DNA from: an uncultured Roseibium sp.
GTDB lineage: Bacteria; Pseudomonadota; Alphaproteobacteria; Rhizobiales; Stappiaceae
NCBI RefSeq assembly: GCF_947494555.1
Contig: NZ_CANLVF010000003.1
Span: forward strand, 372,001 to 436,000
Length of the DNA: 64,000 nt
Direction: 5' to 3'
The notes beneath the pieces were generated by a model, which saw only the letters and a program-made list of their open reading frames with translations, searched no databases and was not told where the DNA came from. Of this stretch, positions 27,511 through 36,786 are shown piece by piece. How positions within the stretch are numbered: position 1 is the first letter of the stretch; each line of letters opens with the position of its first letter. The position numbers and the translations under genes are program-made.

Positions 27511-29048
27511 GCGCTGCAGAGCTTTATGAGGGATTGTCTGCGTTTCATTTCATCCGCCCGCTCTGGCTGTTGCTATTGCCTGTGACCGCATATCTTTGGT
27601 GGCGGATCCGGCGCGAGGCCACGCGCGGACCCGATCTTCCGGAAACAATCGCGCCGCATCTGGCCACTGCGCTCACGGTCGGAAAACGCGCGGATGCCCG
27701 GTTTTTGCCGATTGACGTGGTTGCAGTGTTTCTCGGTCTCCTGTTGATCGCGGCCGCAGGACCTGCCTGGTCACGACTTTCCAATCCTCTCGTCTCTGAT
27801 ACAGCGCCGCTGGTGGTGACGCTGAAGGTCAGCAAGTCCATGCTGAATTCCGACATCCCGCCGAGCCGGATGGAGCGGTCCAAACACAAGATTCTCGACC
27901 TCTTGAGCGAACGCGCCGGCGCAAAAACAGCACTTGTCGCCTATTCCGGCACAGCCCATCAGGTTGTCCCGCCAACCGAAGATCCCGAGGTCCTCAAGCC
28001 ATTCCTTGAAGGGTTGGAACCGGATGTGATGCCGCGCGACGGCAATTCGGCGCGGGCTGCTCTCCTGCTCTCCCAGGGCATCATCGGAGCCCTTGAGAGC
28101 CCGGGGGCCATCGTCATTCTGGCCGATCAGATCACGGATGCGGACCCTCCGGCATTTCGAGACCATGCCGACAAGGGTGGCACGCCGGTCATTTTCTGGT
28201 TTTTCGGACGTGAAGACGACATGCGGCGCAAGATTGCTGCTCTACCAGGAACGACCGTCGTCGACGTGACGGCGGATGCAAGTGACGTTTCAACGGTTCT
28301 GCGTTTGATTGATACGGCCTATCGGGAGGGGCTTCGAGGCGATGAACGCCAGGAGTGGAAGGACCAGGGGTGGTTACTCGCCTGGCCGGCTGCTCTCCTG
28401 CTTTTGTTTTGGTTCAGACGGGGCTGGACCATGCAGTGGGCCGCGCTCGTATTTGTGGCAGGATTGACCGCGTTCGGGCCTGAGGCACGTGCGAACGGTT
28501 GGCGTGACTGGTTCTTGACACCAGACCAGCAGGGCCGTCTCGCCTTCGAAAACAAGGATTATCAGCGCGCGGCCAACCTGTTCGAAGATCCCATGTGGAA
28601 GGCTTATGCCCTGGACCGGATCGGCAGATACGAAGACTCTGCCGAAATTTATGCCTGGCAAAACAGCGCAGATGCGGCCATTGGCGAGGGCGTTGCTCTC
28701 ATAAAATCAAGGTCTTACCGCGCAGCAATTGACGCATTTGCAAAGGCGGTTGAGCGTGATCCGGATAATGCCGCCGCACAGCACAATCTGAAGCTGGCGC
28801 AATACATCCTGAACTATATCGAAACCACCCGCGAGCAGTCAGATACCGGTGAAGACAGCGGCATCGGGGCCGACGATGTCGTCTACGACAACGAAGCCGG
28901 ACGCGGGGCCGATAGCGAACAGTCCGCCGCTACAGCCGCGGAAACTGCGCCGGAAAGCGCAGAACAATGGATGCGGACGGTCGACACCCAGACGGGCGCC
29001 TTCCTGAAAACGCGGTTCGCTCTGGAAGCAGCGAGAGGCCCCCAATGA
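27507..29048 (+). CDS. batB: BatB-like VWA protein fused to TPR (BatB-BatC type), degenerate MIDAS
   Basis: 513 residues: membrane helices at about 15-30 and 68-85, VWA-like domain at about 88-260, two helices at about 285-325, then TPR repeats (about 350-440, including AAIDAFAKAVERDPDNAAAQ) and an acidic tail. The TPR region corresponds to the separate BatC of Bacteroides, so this is a BatB-BatC fusion. The MIDAS motif, normally DxSxS, reads TLKVSKSM: the metal-binding Asp is replaced by Lys, so metal-dependent adhesion through this domain is doubtful. Confidence 0.86.
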   Translation: MSAAELYEGLSAFHFIRPLWLLLLPVTAYLWWRIRREATRGPDLPETIAPHLATALTVGKRADARFLPIDVVAVFLGLLLIAAAGPAWSRLSNPLVSDTAPLVVTLKVSKSMLNSDIPPSRMERSKHKILDLLSERAGAKTALVAYSGTAHQVVPPTEDPEVLKPFLEGLEPDVMPRDGNSARAALLLSQGIIGALESPGAIVILADQITDADPPAFRDHADKGGTPVIFWFFGREDDMRRKIAALPGTTVVDVTADASDVSTVLRLIDTAYREGLRGDERQEWKDQGWLLAWPAALLLLFWFRRGWTMQWAALVFVAGLTAFGPEARANGWRDWFLTPDQQGRLAFENKDYQRAANLFEDPMWKAYALDRIGRYEDSAEIYAWQNSADAAIGEGVALIKSRSYRAAIDAFAKAVERDPDNAAAQHNLKLAQYILNYIETTREQSDTGEDSGIGADDVVYDNEAGRGADSEQSAATAAETAPESAEQWMRTVDTQTGAFLKTRFALEAARGPQ

Positions 29049-30337
29049 TCCGTGTCTTTTGCCTGCTGCTTTTCGCCCTTCAGGCAGGTGCAGTTTTCGC
29101 GGCATCTTCAACGGCCCCGATCGTCAAGACGTCGTTGTCGGAGGAAACGGCGATCCCAGGCCAGGCGATTATCTTCAGGGTCAGTGTCCTGGTGCCGACC
29201 TGGATGTTGTCGCCTCCGGTCTTTCCGAGCTTTGAAGTCCCGAACGTTGCCGTCAGGTTGCCGTCCCGATCCGCCCAGCCCGTCAGCGAAACCGTGGACG
29301 GCGAGACCTGGTCCGGTGTCAGCCGTGCCTACAGGCTTTATCCGATGGTGCCCGGACGGTTTTCCATTCCAGCGGACGAGATCCAGGTGACCTATGCCGA
29401 TCCACAAACCCGCGAGCCCATTGTCGTAAAGGTGCCGATTGACACGTTCGAAATTGTTGGCGAAGTCCCGGAGGCAGCGAAAACGCTCGATCCGTTCTTG
29501 GCTGCCAATTCGCTTTCGATAGACAGGAAGATAGAAGGCGACGCGGAGGCTCTGAACCCGGGCGACGCGCTGACGCTCACAACCACTATCAAGGTAGGCG
29601 GCGTGTCGCCGATGTTCGTCCCGCCGCTTCCACCGATCCCATCCGATCAGGGCTACTCCACCTACGCCAAGGAACCGGTGGTGACAGAAAAAGAAGATCG
29701 CGGCGTCCTGTCGGGAGAGCGTACCCAGTCCGTGACAGTGATTGCCGAGAACCAGGGGACCTACGACATCCCTGAACTCGCGTTGTCCTGGTTCAATCTT
29801 GAAACCGGCAAGATCGAAACGGCAACCGCCCCCGGATTGTCGCTCACGATCACAGGAGCTGCCGCGACACCGACGTCTGAAGAATCGCCACTTGACTGGA
29901 AGCCTTTTGCGTATTCGGGCCTGGCGTCGGCGCTCGTGATTTTTGCGCTCTACAGGCTTTCGAACCTGTTCTTGCCGCAGCTGCGTCGCGCACTCCGGCA
30001 GCATCGCGCGAGATACCAGGCTTCTGAAACCTATGCTTACAAACTGCTGATGAAGGAGATTTCCCAGCGAAATCTCGCTGGAGTTGAGCATGCCGGTCTT
30101 CGCTGGAAAAGTCTTGCAGGCGCCCAAGATCCGACGATCAACTGGAAACCGTTCGAGGACGCTCTTCTCACCGTTCGGGCGCCAGCTTACATTTCAGTAC
30201 CACCAGGTGGCAAATCAGGCGATTTTGGCAACTGGCAGTCTCTTGAAGAAGCGGTGCGCGACACTAGGGTCAACACAAAGAAAAACCGGAAGAGCGCGTC
30301 GAGACAACCTCTCCGGCCGCTCAATCCCGGCGCTTGA
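29045..30337 (+). CDS. batD: BatD-like (BAAT) membrane protein
   Basis: 430 residues from ATG 29045, overlapping the batB stop by 4 bases. Signal peptide (about 1-20, ending AVFA), several Ig-like beta domains (about 25-285), one membrane helix at about 298-315 and a basic cytoplasmic tail of about 110 residues. This is the layout of BatD proteins that close MoxR/Bat operons. The frame is open upstream to 28967, but that part lies within batB. Confidence 0.87.
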   Translation: MIRVFCLLLFALQAGAVFAASSTAPIVKTSLSEETAIPGQAIIFRVSVLVPTWMLSPPVFPSFEVPNVAVRLPSRSAQPVSETVDGETWSGVSRAYRLYPMVPGRFSIPADEIQVTYADPQTREPIVVKVPIDTFEIVGEVPEAAKTLDPFLAANSLSIDRKIEGDAEALNPGDALTLTTTIKVGGVSPMFVPPLPPIPSDQGYSTYAKEPVVTEKEDRGVLSGERTQSVTVIAENQGTYDIPELALSWFNLETGKIETATAPGLSLTITGAAATPTSEESPLDWKPFAYSGLASALVIFALYRLSNLFLPQLRRALRQHRARYQASETYAYKLLMKEISQRNLAGVEHAGLRWKSLAGAQDPTINWKPFEDALLTVRAPAYISVPPGGKSGDFGNWQSLEEAVRDTRVNTKKNRKSASRQPLRPLNPGA

Positions 30338-30367
30338 TCCCGAAACAGTGTTGATGCGCCCGAGCTG

Positions 30368-30517
30368 TCATTGACGGTTCGATGCGTCCTCAAACGTTTC
30401 GTTCTGCCTCCAGTCCAGGTCCAGATAATAGCTGCTCGCGGTCACCAGCAGGACAGCAAGTGCAAAGCAGCCGGCTGCGAGCAATACGATGCCTCTTTCA
30501 AACGTCTTCCGATCCAT
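30368..30517 (-). CDS. Small single-helix membrane protein, 49 residues
   Basis: A short minus-strand gene with ATG 30517 and a strong ribosome binding site (GAGGGGG, about 8 bases upstream). The product MDRKTFERGIVLLAAGCFAL continues with a hydrophobic stretch (about residues 9-27), then SSYYLDLDWRQNE and a polar end. Basic N-terminus, one helix and acidic outside tail suggest an inner-membrane protein. It is convergent with batD, 30 bases away. I recognise no family. Confidence 0.55.
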   Translation of the reverse strand: MDRKTFERGIVLLAAGCFALAVLLVTASSYYLDLDWRQNETFEDASNRQ

Positions 30518-30721
30518 TCAGCCCCCTCTAACCAAACGAGATACCAGGACTGAAGCACTCCCCCTTGAAACTTACTTAACGGAAAGCGTTAACTTGACAT
30601 TTTGCGACACTGCGCCCGGGCAATGCCAAGAGAAAGTTCTGCAAGCGGCGCTACGACCACCCCTCGCGCGTCTTTTTGCAGTGTGAATTGCCGCAAAGTA
30701 TTCAGGCTAGACAACAGAAAC

Positions 30722-30747
30722 GAAAAAAGCCCCGGAAAACCGGAGCT
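30722..30747 (-). terminator. Terminator next to the left island end (probably the original tRNA-Leu terminator)
   Basis: On the minus strand AGC-T-CCGG, TTTT loop, CCGG-G-GCT with one mismatch, followed by six T. It stands 40 bases outside the left attachment repeat, the same place that the tRNA-Leu terminator occupies relative to the right repeat, and the two are similar in sequence. Confidence 0.7.
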
Positions 30748-30786
30748 CTTTCGAAGATAACAGACTATGTCGAACTATCTGAAATC

Positions 30787-30807
30787 GGAATTTGGTGCCA
30801 GGAGAGG
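30787..30807. repeat. Left attachment site (attL-like)
   Basis: GGAATTTGGTGCC-AGGAGAGG, identical to the right copy at 40913-40934 except for one missing C. It corresponds to the last bases of tRNA-Leu including the CCA end and seven bases beyond. Confidence 0.8.
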
Positions 30808-30865
30808 CATGTGATTTTCACTGTAACCTATTATTTAATTTTGTGTTTTTCTATTTCATTATTCA

Positions 30866-30888
30866 AAAGACCAACAAAAAGACCAACA
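30866..30888. repeat. Two direct arm-type motifs at the left island end
   Basis: AAAGACCAACA occurs twice with 12-base spacing, 59 and 71 bases inside the left attachment repeat. The same AAGACCAAC occurs inverted near the right end, with three more ACCAAC copies, as expected for integrase arm-binding sites. Confidence 0.5.
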
Positions 30889-30954
30889 AATGCTTCTTTT
30901 GGAAACAAGGTAAGCTTCAAACGGGATTTCCGAAATGCGCTCTAATGTTTGTTT

Positions 30955-31692
30955 CTAGGTGCCGACTTTGAAACAGAACCCTTTCGGTAAGCGATACAAT
31001 AATGAGTGTTTCAACTCGCCTGTCCATCCAAGCTCCGTTCTGATTTTGTTTTTGAGTTGTTTTCGCTCTGGTGATTTCAACATTGGATGAAGCATAATCT
31101 GGTCGAGAACCTGATGGGGATCAAAATCGTAGAAATGCAAATCCTCATAATCTTTGGTGGAGTTAGGACAAAGGTATATCAGCCGCACTTCTTGCTCATG
31201 CCGAAATGCGTTTCTCTTAATTAGCAAAGTTTCAGCTATTTTTCGACCGTCAGTTCCCAGGCCATCAGCAAAGTGGGTATCCGCAAAATCCTTAAGGTCA
31301 TTGTCCCGTTTGTATTGAACTTTGCCAATGAAACAGGACACGCGACTAAATTGAGGTTCCGTTTTGGCCAGGTTGTCTAAAAGCTTGCCAACTGTCGTCC
31401 TAATTCGGATACCGTCGGTGTCTCTCGAATAAATTCTCCACATAGCATCTGAGAAATTTTGCAAGGTCCAACACTGCGCATAAACGTCATCCTTGAACCC
31501 GAATTGCACATATTCCCCTTGAATTTCGGCTGGCGAATTAAGGGCTAGATTTTCAAACGTATCGTCCCACTTTTTGGGCCTAACCAATGCGTCCTTGTTT
31601 TTTTCGAACAACTCGAAAAAGCGCTTCAACGGTATCGTTCTATATATTTGTGTTTCTCGATTGATGCCGTCTGTAAGTATCGTGCCAGCCAA
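30955..31692 (-). CDS. DUF2971 family protein
   Basis: 245 residues with a TTG start at 31692 and a strong ribosome binding site (AAGGGGGG). It shows DUF2971 features: the opening IYRTIPLKRFFELFEKNKDA, CWTLQNFSDAMWRIYSRDTDG (quoted in part) and RHEQEVRLIYLC near the end. DUF2971 proteins are common in phage, island and defence contexts, but their activity is not established. It begins 67 bases after the type ISP gene and may share its transcript. AT-rich relative to the backbone. Confidence 0.75.
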   Translation of the reverse strand: MAGTILTDGINRETQIYRTIPLKRFFELFEKNKDALVRPKKWDDTFENLALNSPAEIQGEYVQFGFKDDVYAQCWTLQNFSDAMWRIYSRDTDGIRIRTTVGKLLDNLAKTEPQFSRVSCFIGKVQYKRDNDLKDFADTHFADGLGTDGRKIAETLLIKRNAFRHEQEVRLIYLCPNSTKDYEDLHFYDFDPHQVLDQIMLHPMLKSPERKQLKNKIRTELGWTGELKHSLLYRLPKGFCFKVGT

Positions 31693-31759
31693 CTTGCCCC
31701 CCTTTTGATCTGCCCCTTACAATGTTTGTTAAGCCAATCAAAATGATCTTTGTCAGCCA

Positions 31760-34700
31760 TCACTCAATTTCCAGCTTCGGTAGATTTTCCACGATCTTCA
31801 TCGTCTCAAGGCTGACGGTGATAACTCTCTGGAACAGCTCAAGCGGGTATTTCGGGTCGCCGATGGTCTCGTTGGCATAATCGTTGGCGTCGTTGATGAT
31901 GCCGCTGGCCTTGTCCGGCTTCACAAGTTGCCGCTCCATCACCCATTCAAGCGCGGGCTTGCCGTTGACCACATAGTCATAGGCTTCCAGCGGGATATTC
32001 TGCATGATGATATGGTCGTTGTAGATGACCGTGCTCTTGTCCTTTTCCTTGCCGTTGCCGCCGAACTTCATCTTCTTGACGCGATAGAATTTCTTCGGGT
32101 TCGCCTCGGCTTCCGGAATAAGCCTGTGATCTCCCTCCCGGTAGGTGACCATAAAGGGTTTCACTGTCTCGAAATTGACGTGAAGGTCTCCCAAGGCACG
32201 GCCAGCATCACGGAAGGCAGCAAAATCGGCGGACCTCTTCACGGCTGGAATGCGAGGCAACTGCTTGGCCAGGTTGTTCCTAAACCGCTCACGGTAGTCG
32301 GGCGAATGCAACAGTCCGTAGATATAGTAGAACAGGTCTTCCTTGCTGATCTTTTCCCCCGGATAAGCTGCTTGGAAATGCGCAAGCCCCCCATCCGTGA
32401 TGGCATCGCGGCGGGCGAAACCGCTAATCTGGTCGTTTGAGGTTGCGAAGAGGCCGTCACTTGGTTTGACTTCATCGTAGAGATACAAGGGAAATCCTTG
32501 CCCTTTTTCAATCAAGTCATAGCATGGCACTGAATTCGACATGAGCAAATTAAACTCACCTCGAACCCCAGTTCCAGACATCTGAATGATCCGATTTTCA
32601 ATACCTGGAGTAGGAAATATCTGATGAATCTGATAAACGCAGTTGTTGTAATATCGATCAAAATACATCCATCTATTATCGAATGGTCGATAAAGACCTA
32701 AACGAACCGATTCTTGCCTATAGGGGACCTTTTTCCCGCGCCCTACATCGTTGCGCTGCACTCGATCCCAACTCATTAGCTTTGGATTTGCATTGATGAA
32801 ATCCTCTACTTTTTGAGACTTATCGGACGCCTGAAAACGATCAACTTCTGCGTTATAGAAATCAATCGTGCGTCGCATATTTTGTTCCATCTTATGCTTT
32901 GAGGCATTGTAGCACCACGCATCGCGATTGGTTTTCACGCCGCTCGAATAGTTTGCGAAAATTCCCTCTTCATTGCTCTTCTTAGCACCAACAACCAAAA
33001 ACTGATCGAAGCTACGGTCTACTTGGTCCAGCCAATCATTATTTTCATCCGGTGTAATACTGGTCCAACCATGGTTTTCCGATATGCCGTCGACTGATTT
33101 TAGGTCACGGATGATCGCGAGCTTCTCCTGTTGATCCAGATAATCGCCAATATCTCGAAAATGGATGCGTCCCTGTTCCACGGCATCGGGGTTCTTAACT
33201 AGGACGGAGATCACGACCGGCGTACGAGTACCTTCCCCGAACACGTTGCCTTTCTCTTGCCGACGCAGTTCACCCTTGGTTCTTGCATTCCCGCGAAGAT
33301 GGAAGATGTAGAGATCGCTAAACTCGTCGCACAGGCACTTGCGCATTCCATCAGCGGCGTTGCCGTCTATCCAGCCCGCATTCGAAACATAAGCCATAAC
33401 ACCCGCATCCCCGATTCTTTCGCTCGCCCAGCGGAAAGCACGGATGTAGCTGTCGTAGAGCGAATTCTTCAGGGTCGCCTTCGAATGAACGGCATATGTG
33501 TCACGGATTCTTGCATCCAGTTGAGGATATGAGATGTTAGCGGCATTGTCGTTGGCGCTGTCCTGCCCACTCGAATAGGGCGGATTGCCAATAATAACGC
33601 GAATATCCAGCGCCTTTTGCTTAGTGCGTCGCTCCGAATTGTCCGGCAGGAGATTGGCGATCATATCGCAATCCTGCTCATACATCTGGAATGTATCGGT
33701 CAGCAGGATTCCCTCGAACGGATCATAGGGGGCGTTGGTGCTGAGACTGCCATAGGCCAGCTCGTGATAGACGGTCTCGACGTTGATGGCGGCGATATAA
33801 TAGGCTAGCAGCACGATCTCGTTGGCATGGATCTCGTGCTTGTATTTGTGCTCCAGCTCGTCTTGGGCAATCAGCCCTGATTGCAACAATCGAGTAATGA
33901 AGGTGCCGGTTCCTGTGAACGGATCGAGGATATGCACCCCTTTAGAGCCAAGCGTCTGACCAAACTGGGCCTTCAGCACGTCATTGACAGAATGGATGAT
34001 GAAATCCACCACCTCGACCGGCGTATAGACGATGCCGAGCCGCTTGGTCAGCGCGGGGAAGGCAGTGCGGAAGAACTTGTCATAGAGCTCGGTGATCAGG
34101 GTCTGACGGCCATGAGCGGTTTTCACGTCAGCTGCGCGGCGCTCCACGCTGGCATAGAATCTTGTAAGGCTGTCTGATTCCTTCTCCAGATTATGCTCAT
34201 GCAATTGCTGAAGCACGATCTCCATGGCACGGGAGACTGGGTTTTCCTTGGTGAAGCGACTGCCCTTGAACAGAGCATCGAAGACCGGACGGGTGATGAG
34301 GTGCTGGGCCAGCATCTCAATGGCCTCAGCCTCGGAGATTTCCGGGTTCAGGTCGTCCCGCAACTCTTCCAGAAATGCAGCAAAGGCCGTGCGCTCGGAG
34401 CCCTCATTGGCAACTATGGTGGTGATGCGGGTGATATGGGTCTGGGCGATCTTGGCGATATCCTTGGCCCAGGTATCCCAGTATTCGCGGGTGCCGCATT
34501 TCTCAACAATCTTCGCCATGATGGCTCGGGTGAACTCGTCAAACACGAATTCGCCCTGGACAACTTCTTCGCTACCTCTCTGCTCGGGAGCGTCACTGCC
34601 AATTGCCGCGCCCTTGCTTTCCGCCTTTGTCTTAGACGTTGCGAAATCGTCCACAACCGCAGTCAGATCTTTCAGTTCAGTCTCGGATGAAATGCGGACC

Positions 34701-36655
34701 AGCTCCACCTTGTCGCTGATATCCTCACCGATCTTGGCCTGATTGATCCGCGCATCAAGGCGTTCGTCATGAGCCCGCAGGGCATTGAGGATCTGCCAGA
34801 CGACGGCATACCGTTCATTGTCGTTGAGCGCATCTTCCGGCTTGGTGTTGGGCGGAATCGCGACAGGCAGGATCACATAACCGAGCTTCTTGTCCTTGGC
34901 ACGACGCATCACGCGCCCAACAGACTGAACAACGTCGATCTGGCTCTTGCGCGGGTGCATGAACATGATCGCATCGAGCGCGGGCACGTCCACCCCTTCA
35001 GACAGCACCTTGGCATTGGTCAGGATGCGGCAGGAGTCCTCCCCCGCATCGGCCTTCAGCCAGTTCAGCATTTCCTCGCGTGCATTGGCGTTGAAGCTAC
35101 CGTCGATGTGGCGCACCTCGGTCGACAGCGGGCGCTCATCACCAATCTGATCGTTGCCCGTATATTCCTCGATAACTTCAGCGAACTCGTCCTCGATGAT
35201 CTCTGACTTCGCGATGCTCTGGCAGAAAGCAAGCGCCCGCCGCATGGGTCTCGGATCAAACTCCAGATCGGCGGAAAGATCGGCCTTCGTCAGGGCCTTG
35301 TAGCAGCCGACAATCTTTGTCGCGTCATCGAGGGTCAACTCCGCGCCCTTCTTGAGGCGACTCTGGATGGTAGTCGAAATCAAGCCCTCATCGACAGCAA
35401 GCACCACTACCTTGTAATCGGTCAGCAGCTCATTCTCGACGGCCCATCCGAACCCACGATGAAACAGGTCCTTGCCGAACTTGGTTTCATCATCCATCGA
35501 CGCCAGATTGGCATCGTGATCATCGGCCTTGCGCTTCGCTGCGTCCCCGAAGATGCGCGGCGTGGCCGTCATATAAAGACGCTTCCGTGCTGCCACATAG
35601 TCATTGTTATGAATGCGGACGAAAGTGCTGTCGTCCTCGTCCTTCAGGGTGACGCCCGTGGTGCGGTGTGCTTCGTCACAGATGATCAGGTCGAACTGCG
35701 GCAAGCCGTGATCTTTTTGGGCACGGGTCAGGACGGAAATGGAATGGTAGGTGGAGAAGACCACTGTCATGCGGTCGGATCTGGCGGTAGACACCTGCCT
35801 CGCAAGCCGTTCCGGATCTGTGGTCGCCGGGAACGCGAGATCATGCACATTCAAGTCCAGGCTATCCGCATCGGCGTTGCGCCCGACCTTTGTATCCGAA
35901 CACGCAGAGAAGGCCGTGAACTCTTCCTGGCAGTCGTTTTTCCATTCCCGCACGGTTTGCGACATGAGGGCCAGCGATGGGACCATGAAAAGGACTAGCT
36001 TGCCCTTGCCAGCCAGTTCTTCGGCAATCCGGAGGCCGGTGAAGGTCTTTCCCGTTCCGCAAGCCATGATGAGCTTGCCACGATCCGCCTCTCCCAGCCC
36101 CTCCTTCACTGCTGCAAGAGCATCGCGCTGGTGATCCCTCAGCTCCTTCTTTGGCGCGAGACTGACAGTGCCGGTGCGCAGAAACTGCCGCCAATCAATT
36201 CCGCTGGCTTCCAGCTCGTTGATCCCGATCCGGTTCCAGTCCTTCGACAGCTTGTCCAACGTCTGCATGGCATTTCTGCCGAAATCGCGCCGCGTCGTAT
36301 CTGCGATGACCAGCCGCACGAAGTGGTCATTCGAGGCCGCCGAAATGAAGCTGTCGAGGTCTGTCTTCTGGATGCTGTAGTCAGGCGCATAAAACTTGCA
36401 TTGGATGGCCGCATAGCCCGTGCCGTCCGCTAGGGTGCCTACAAGGTCAATGCCCGTATCGTTGCCCTTCCAGCCGTGCGCCTTTGCCCACTCGCCGAAC
36501 GGCACCACAGCAGAATAGAACTGTTTCTGGATGCTGTCGTTTTCAAGGAACACCTTGATCAGGCGCTCGAAATAATCGCCCTTCTCACGCTCGTTTCCAG
36601 AGGCTTCACGGTACGAATTCAGGAGATCACTTAACTGCATTTTTTCCAGCGGCAA
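31760..36655 (-). CDS. Single-chain type ISP-like restriction-modification-helicase enzyme
   Basis: 1631 residues, close to LlaGI/LlaBIII (about 1570). Domains in order: Mrr-like nuclease (about 25-130; Asp in GNDTGIDLVG and Gln-Lys in AIQCKFY), superfamily 2 helicase (Walker A MACGTGKT about 197-203, DEAH in IICDEAHR about 326-329, motif VI in QSVGRVMRRA), coupler, N6-adenine methyltransferase (DPFTGTGTF about 911, NPPY about 1021) and a C-terminal region likely to hold target recognition. Such enzymes methylate one strand, translocate on DNA and cut when two complexes collide. All catalytic motifs are intact. No separate specificity or antirestriction gene is adjacent. Confidence 0.9.
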   Translation of the reverse strand: MPLEKMQLSDLLNSYREASGNEREKGDYFERLIKVFLENDSIQKQFYSAVVPFGEWAKAHGWKGNDTGIDLVGTLADGTGYAAIQCKFYAPDYSIQKTDLDSFISAASNDHFVRLVIADTTRRDFGRNAMQTLDKLSKDWNRIGINELEASGIDWRQFLRTGTVSLAPKKELRDHQRDALAAVKEGLGEADRGKLIMACGTGKTFTGLRIAEELAGKGKLVLFMVPSLALMSQTVREWKNDCQEEFTAFSACSDTKVGRNADADSLDLNVHDLAFPATTDPERLARQVSTARSDRMTVVFSTYHSISVLTRAQKDHGLPQFDLIICDEAHRTTGVTLKDEDDSTFVRIHNNDYVAARKRLYMTATPRIFGDAAKRKADDHDANLASMDDETKFGKDLFHRGFGWAVENELLTDYKVVVLAVDEGLISTTIQSRLKKGAELTLDDATKIVGCYKALTKADLSADLEFDPRPMRRALAFCQSIAKSEIIEDEFAEVIEEYTGNDQIGDERPLSTEVRHIDGSFNANAREEMLNWLKADAGEDSCRILTNAKVLSEGVDVPALDAIMFMHPRKSQIDVVQSVGRVMRRAKDKKLGYVILPVAIPPNTKPEDALNDNERYAVVWQILNALRAHDERLDARINQAKIGEDISDKVELVRISSETELKDLTAVVDDFATSKTKAESKGAAIGSDAPEQRGSEEVVQGEFVFDEFTRAIMAKIVEKCGTREYWDTWAKDIAKIAQTHITRITTIVANEGSERTAFAAFLEELRDDLNPEISEAEAIEMLAQHLITRPVFDALFKGSRFTKENPVSRAMEIVLQQLHEHNLEKESDSLTRFYASVERRAADVKTAHGRQTLITELYDKFFRTAFPALTKRLGIVYTPVEVVDFIIHSVNDVLKAQFGQTLGSKGVHILDPFTGTGTFITRLLQSGLIAQDELEHKYKHEIHANEIVLLAYYIAAINVETVYHELAYGSLSTNAPYDPFEGILLTDTFQMYEQDCDMIANLLPDNSERRTKQKALDIRVIIGNPPYSSGQDSANDNAANISYPQLDARIRDTYAVHSKATLKNSLYDSYIRAFRWASERIGDAGVMAYVSNAGWIDGNAADGMRKCLCDEFSDLYIFHLRGNARTKGELRRQEKGNVFGEGTRTPVVISVLVKNPDAVEQGRIHFRDIGDYLDQQEKLAIIRDLKSVDGISENHGWTSITPDENNDWLDQVDRSFDQFLVVGAKKSNEEGIFANYSSGVKTNRDAWCYNASKHKMEQNMRRTIDFYNAEVDRFQASDKSQKVEDFINANPKLMSWDRVQRNDVGRGKKVPYRQESVRLGLYRPFDNRWMYFDRYYNNCVYQIHQIFPTPGIENRIIQMSGTGVRGEFNLLMSNSVPCYDLIEKGQGFPLYLYDEVKPSDGLFATSNDQISGFARRDAITDGGLAHFQAAYPGEKISKEDLFYYIYGLLHSPDYRERFRNNLAKQLPRIPAVKRSADFAAFRDAGRALGDLHVNFETVKPFMVTYREGDHRLIPEAEANPKKFYRVKKMKFGGNGKEKDKSTVIYNDHIIMQNIPLEAYDYVVNGKPALEWVMERQLVKPDKASGIINDANDYANETIGDPKYPLELFQRVITVSLETMKIVENLPKLEIE

Positions 36656-36786
36656 TATCTTGGATGAATCTTCGAACGTTATTCGTACCTACTACACTGA
36701 CAAAAAGCTACCAGTGAGTGTATTCACGGGAAGTTGCTCCCCATACAGGCCAAGCCATTGGCTTCAACGCTAAACGCGATGGAAGG

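Larger units (their letters stand above)
30518..30954. other. Intergenic stretch holding a terminator and the left end of the island
   Basis: 437 bases without a convincing gene. From left to right: an inverted repeat TTAACG-GAAAG-CGTTAA (30576-30592) upstream of the 49-residue gene, the presumed original tRNA-Leu terminator (30722-30747), the left attachment repeat (30787-30807), and AT-rich island DNA with two direct ACCAAC motifs (30866-30888). The fall in GC after 30808 marks the island boundary. Confidence 0.7.
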
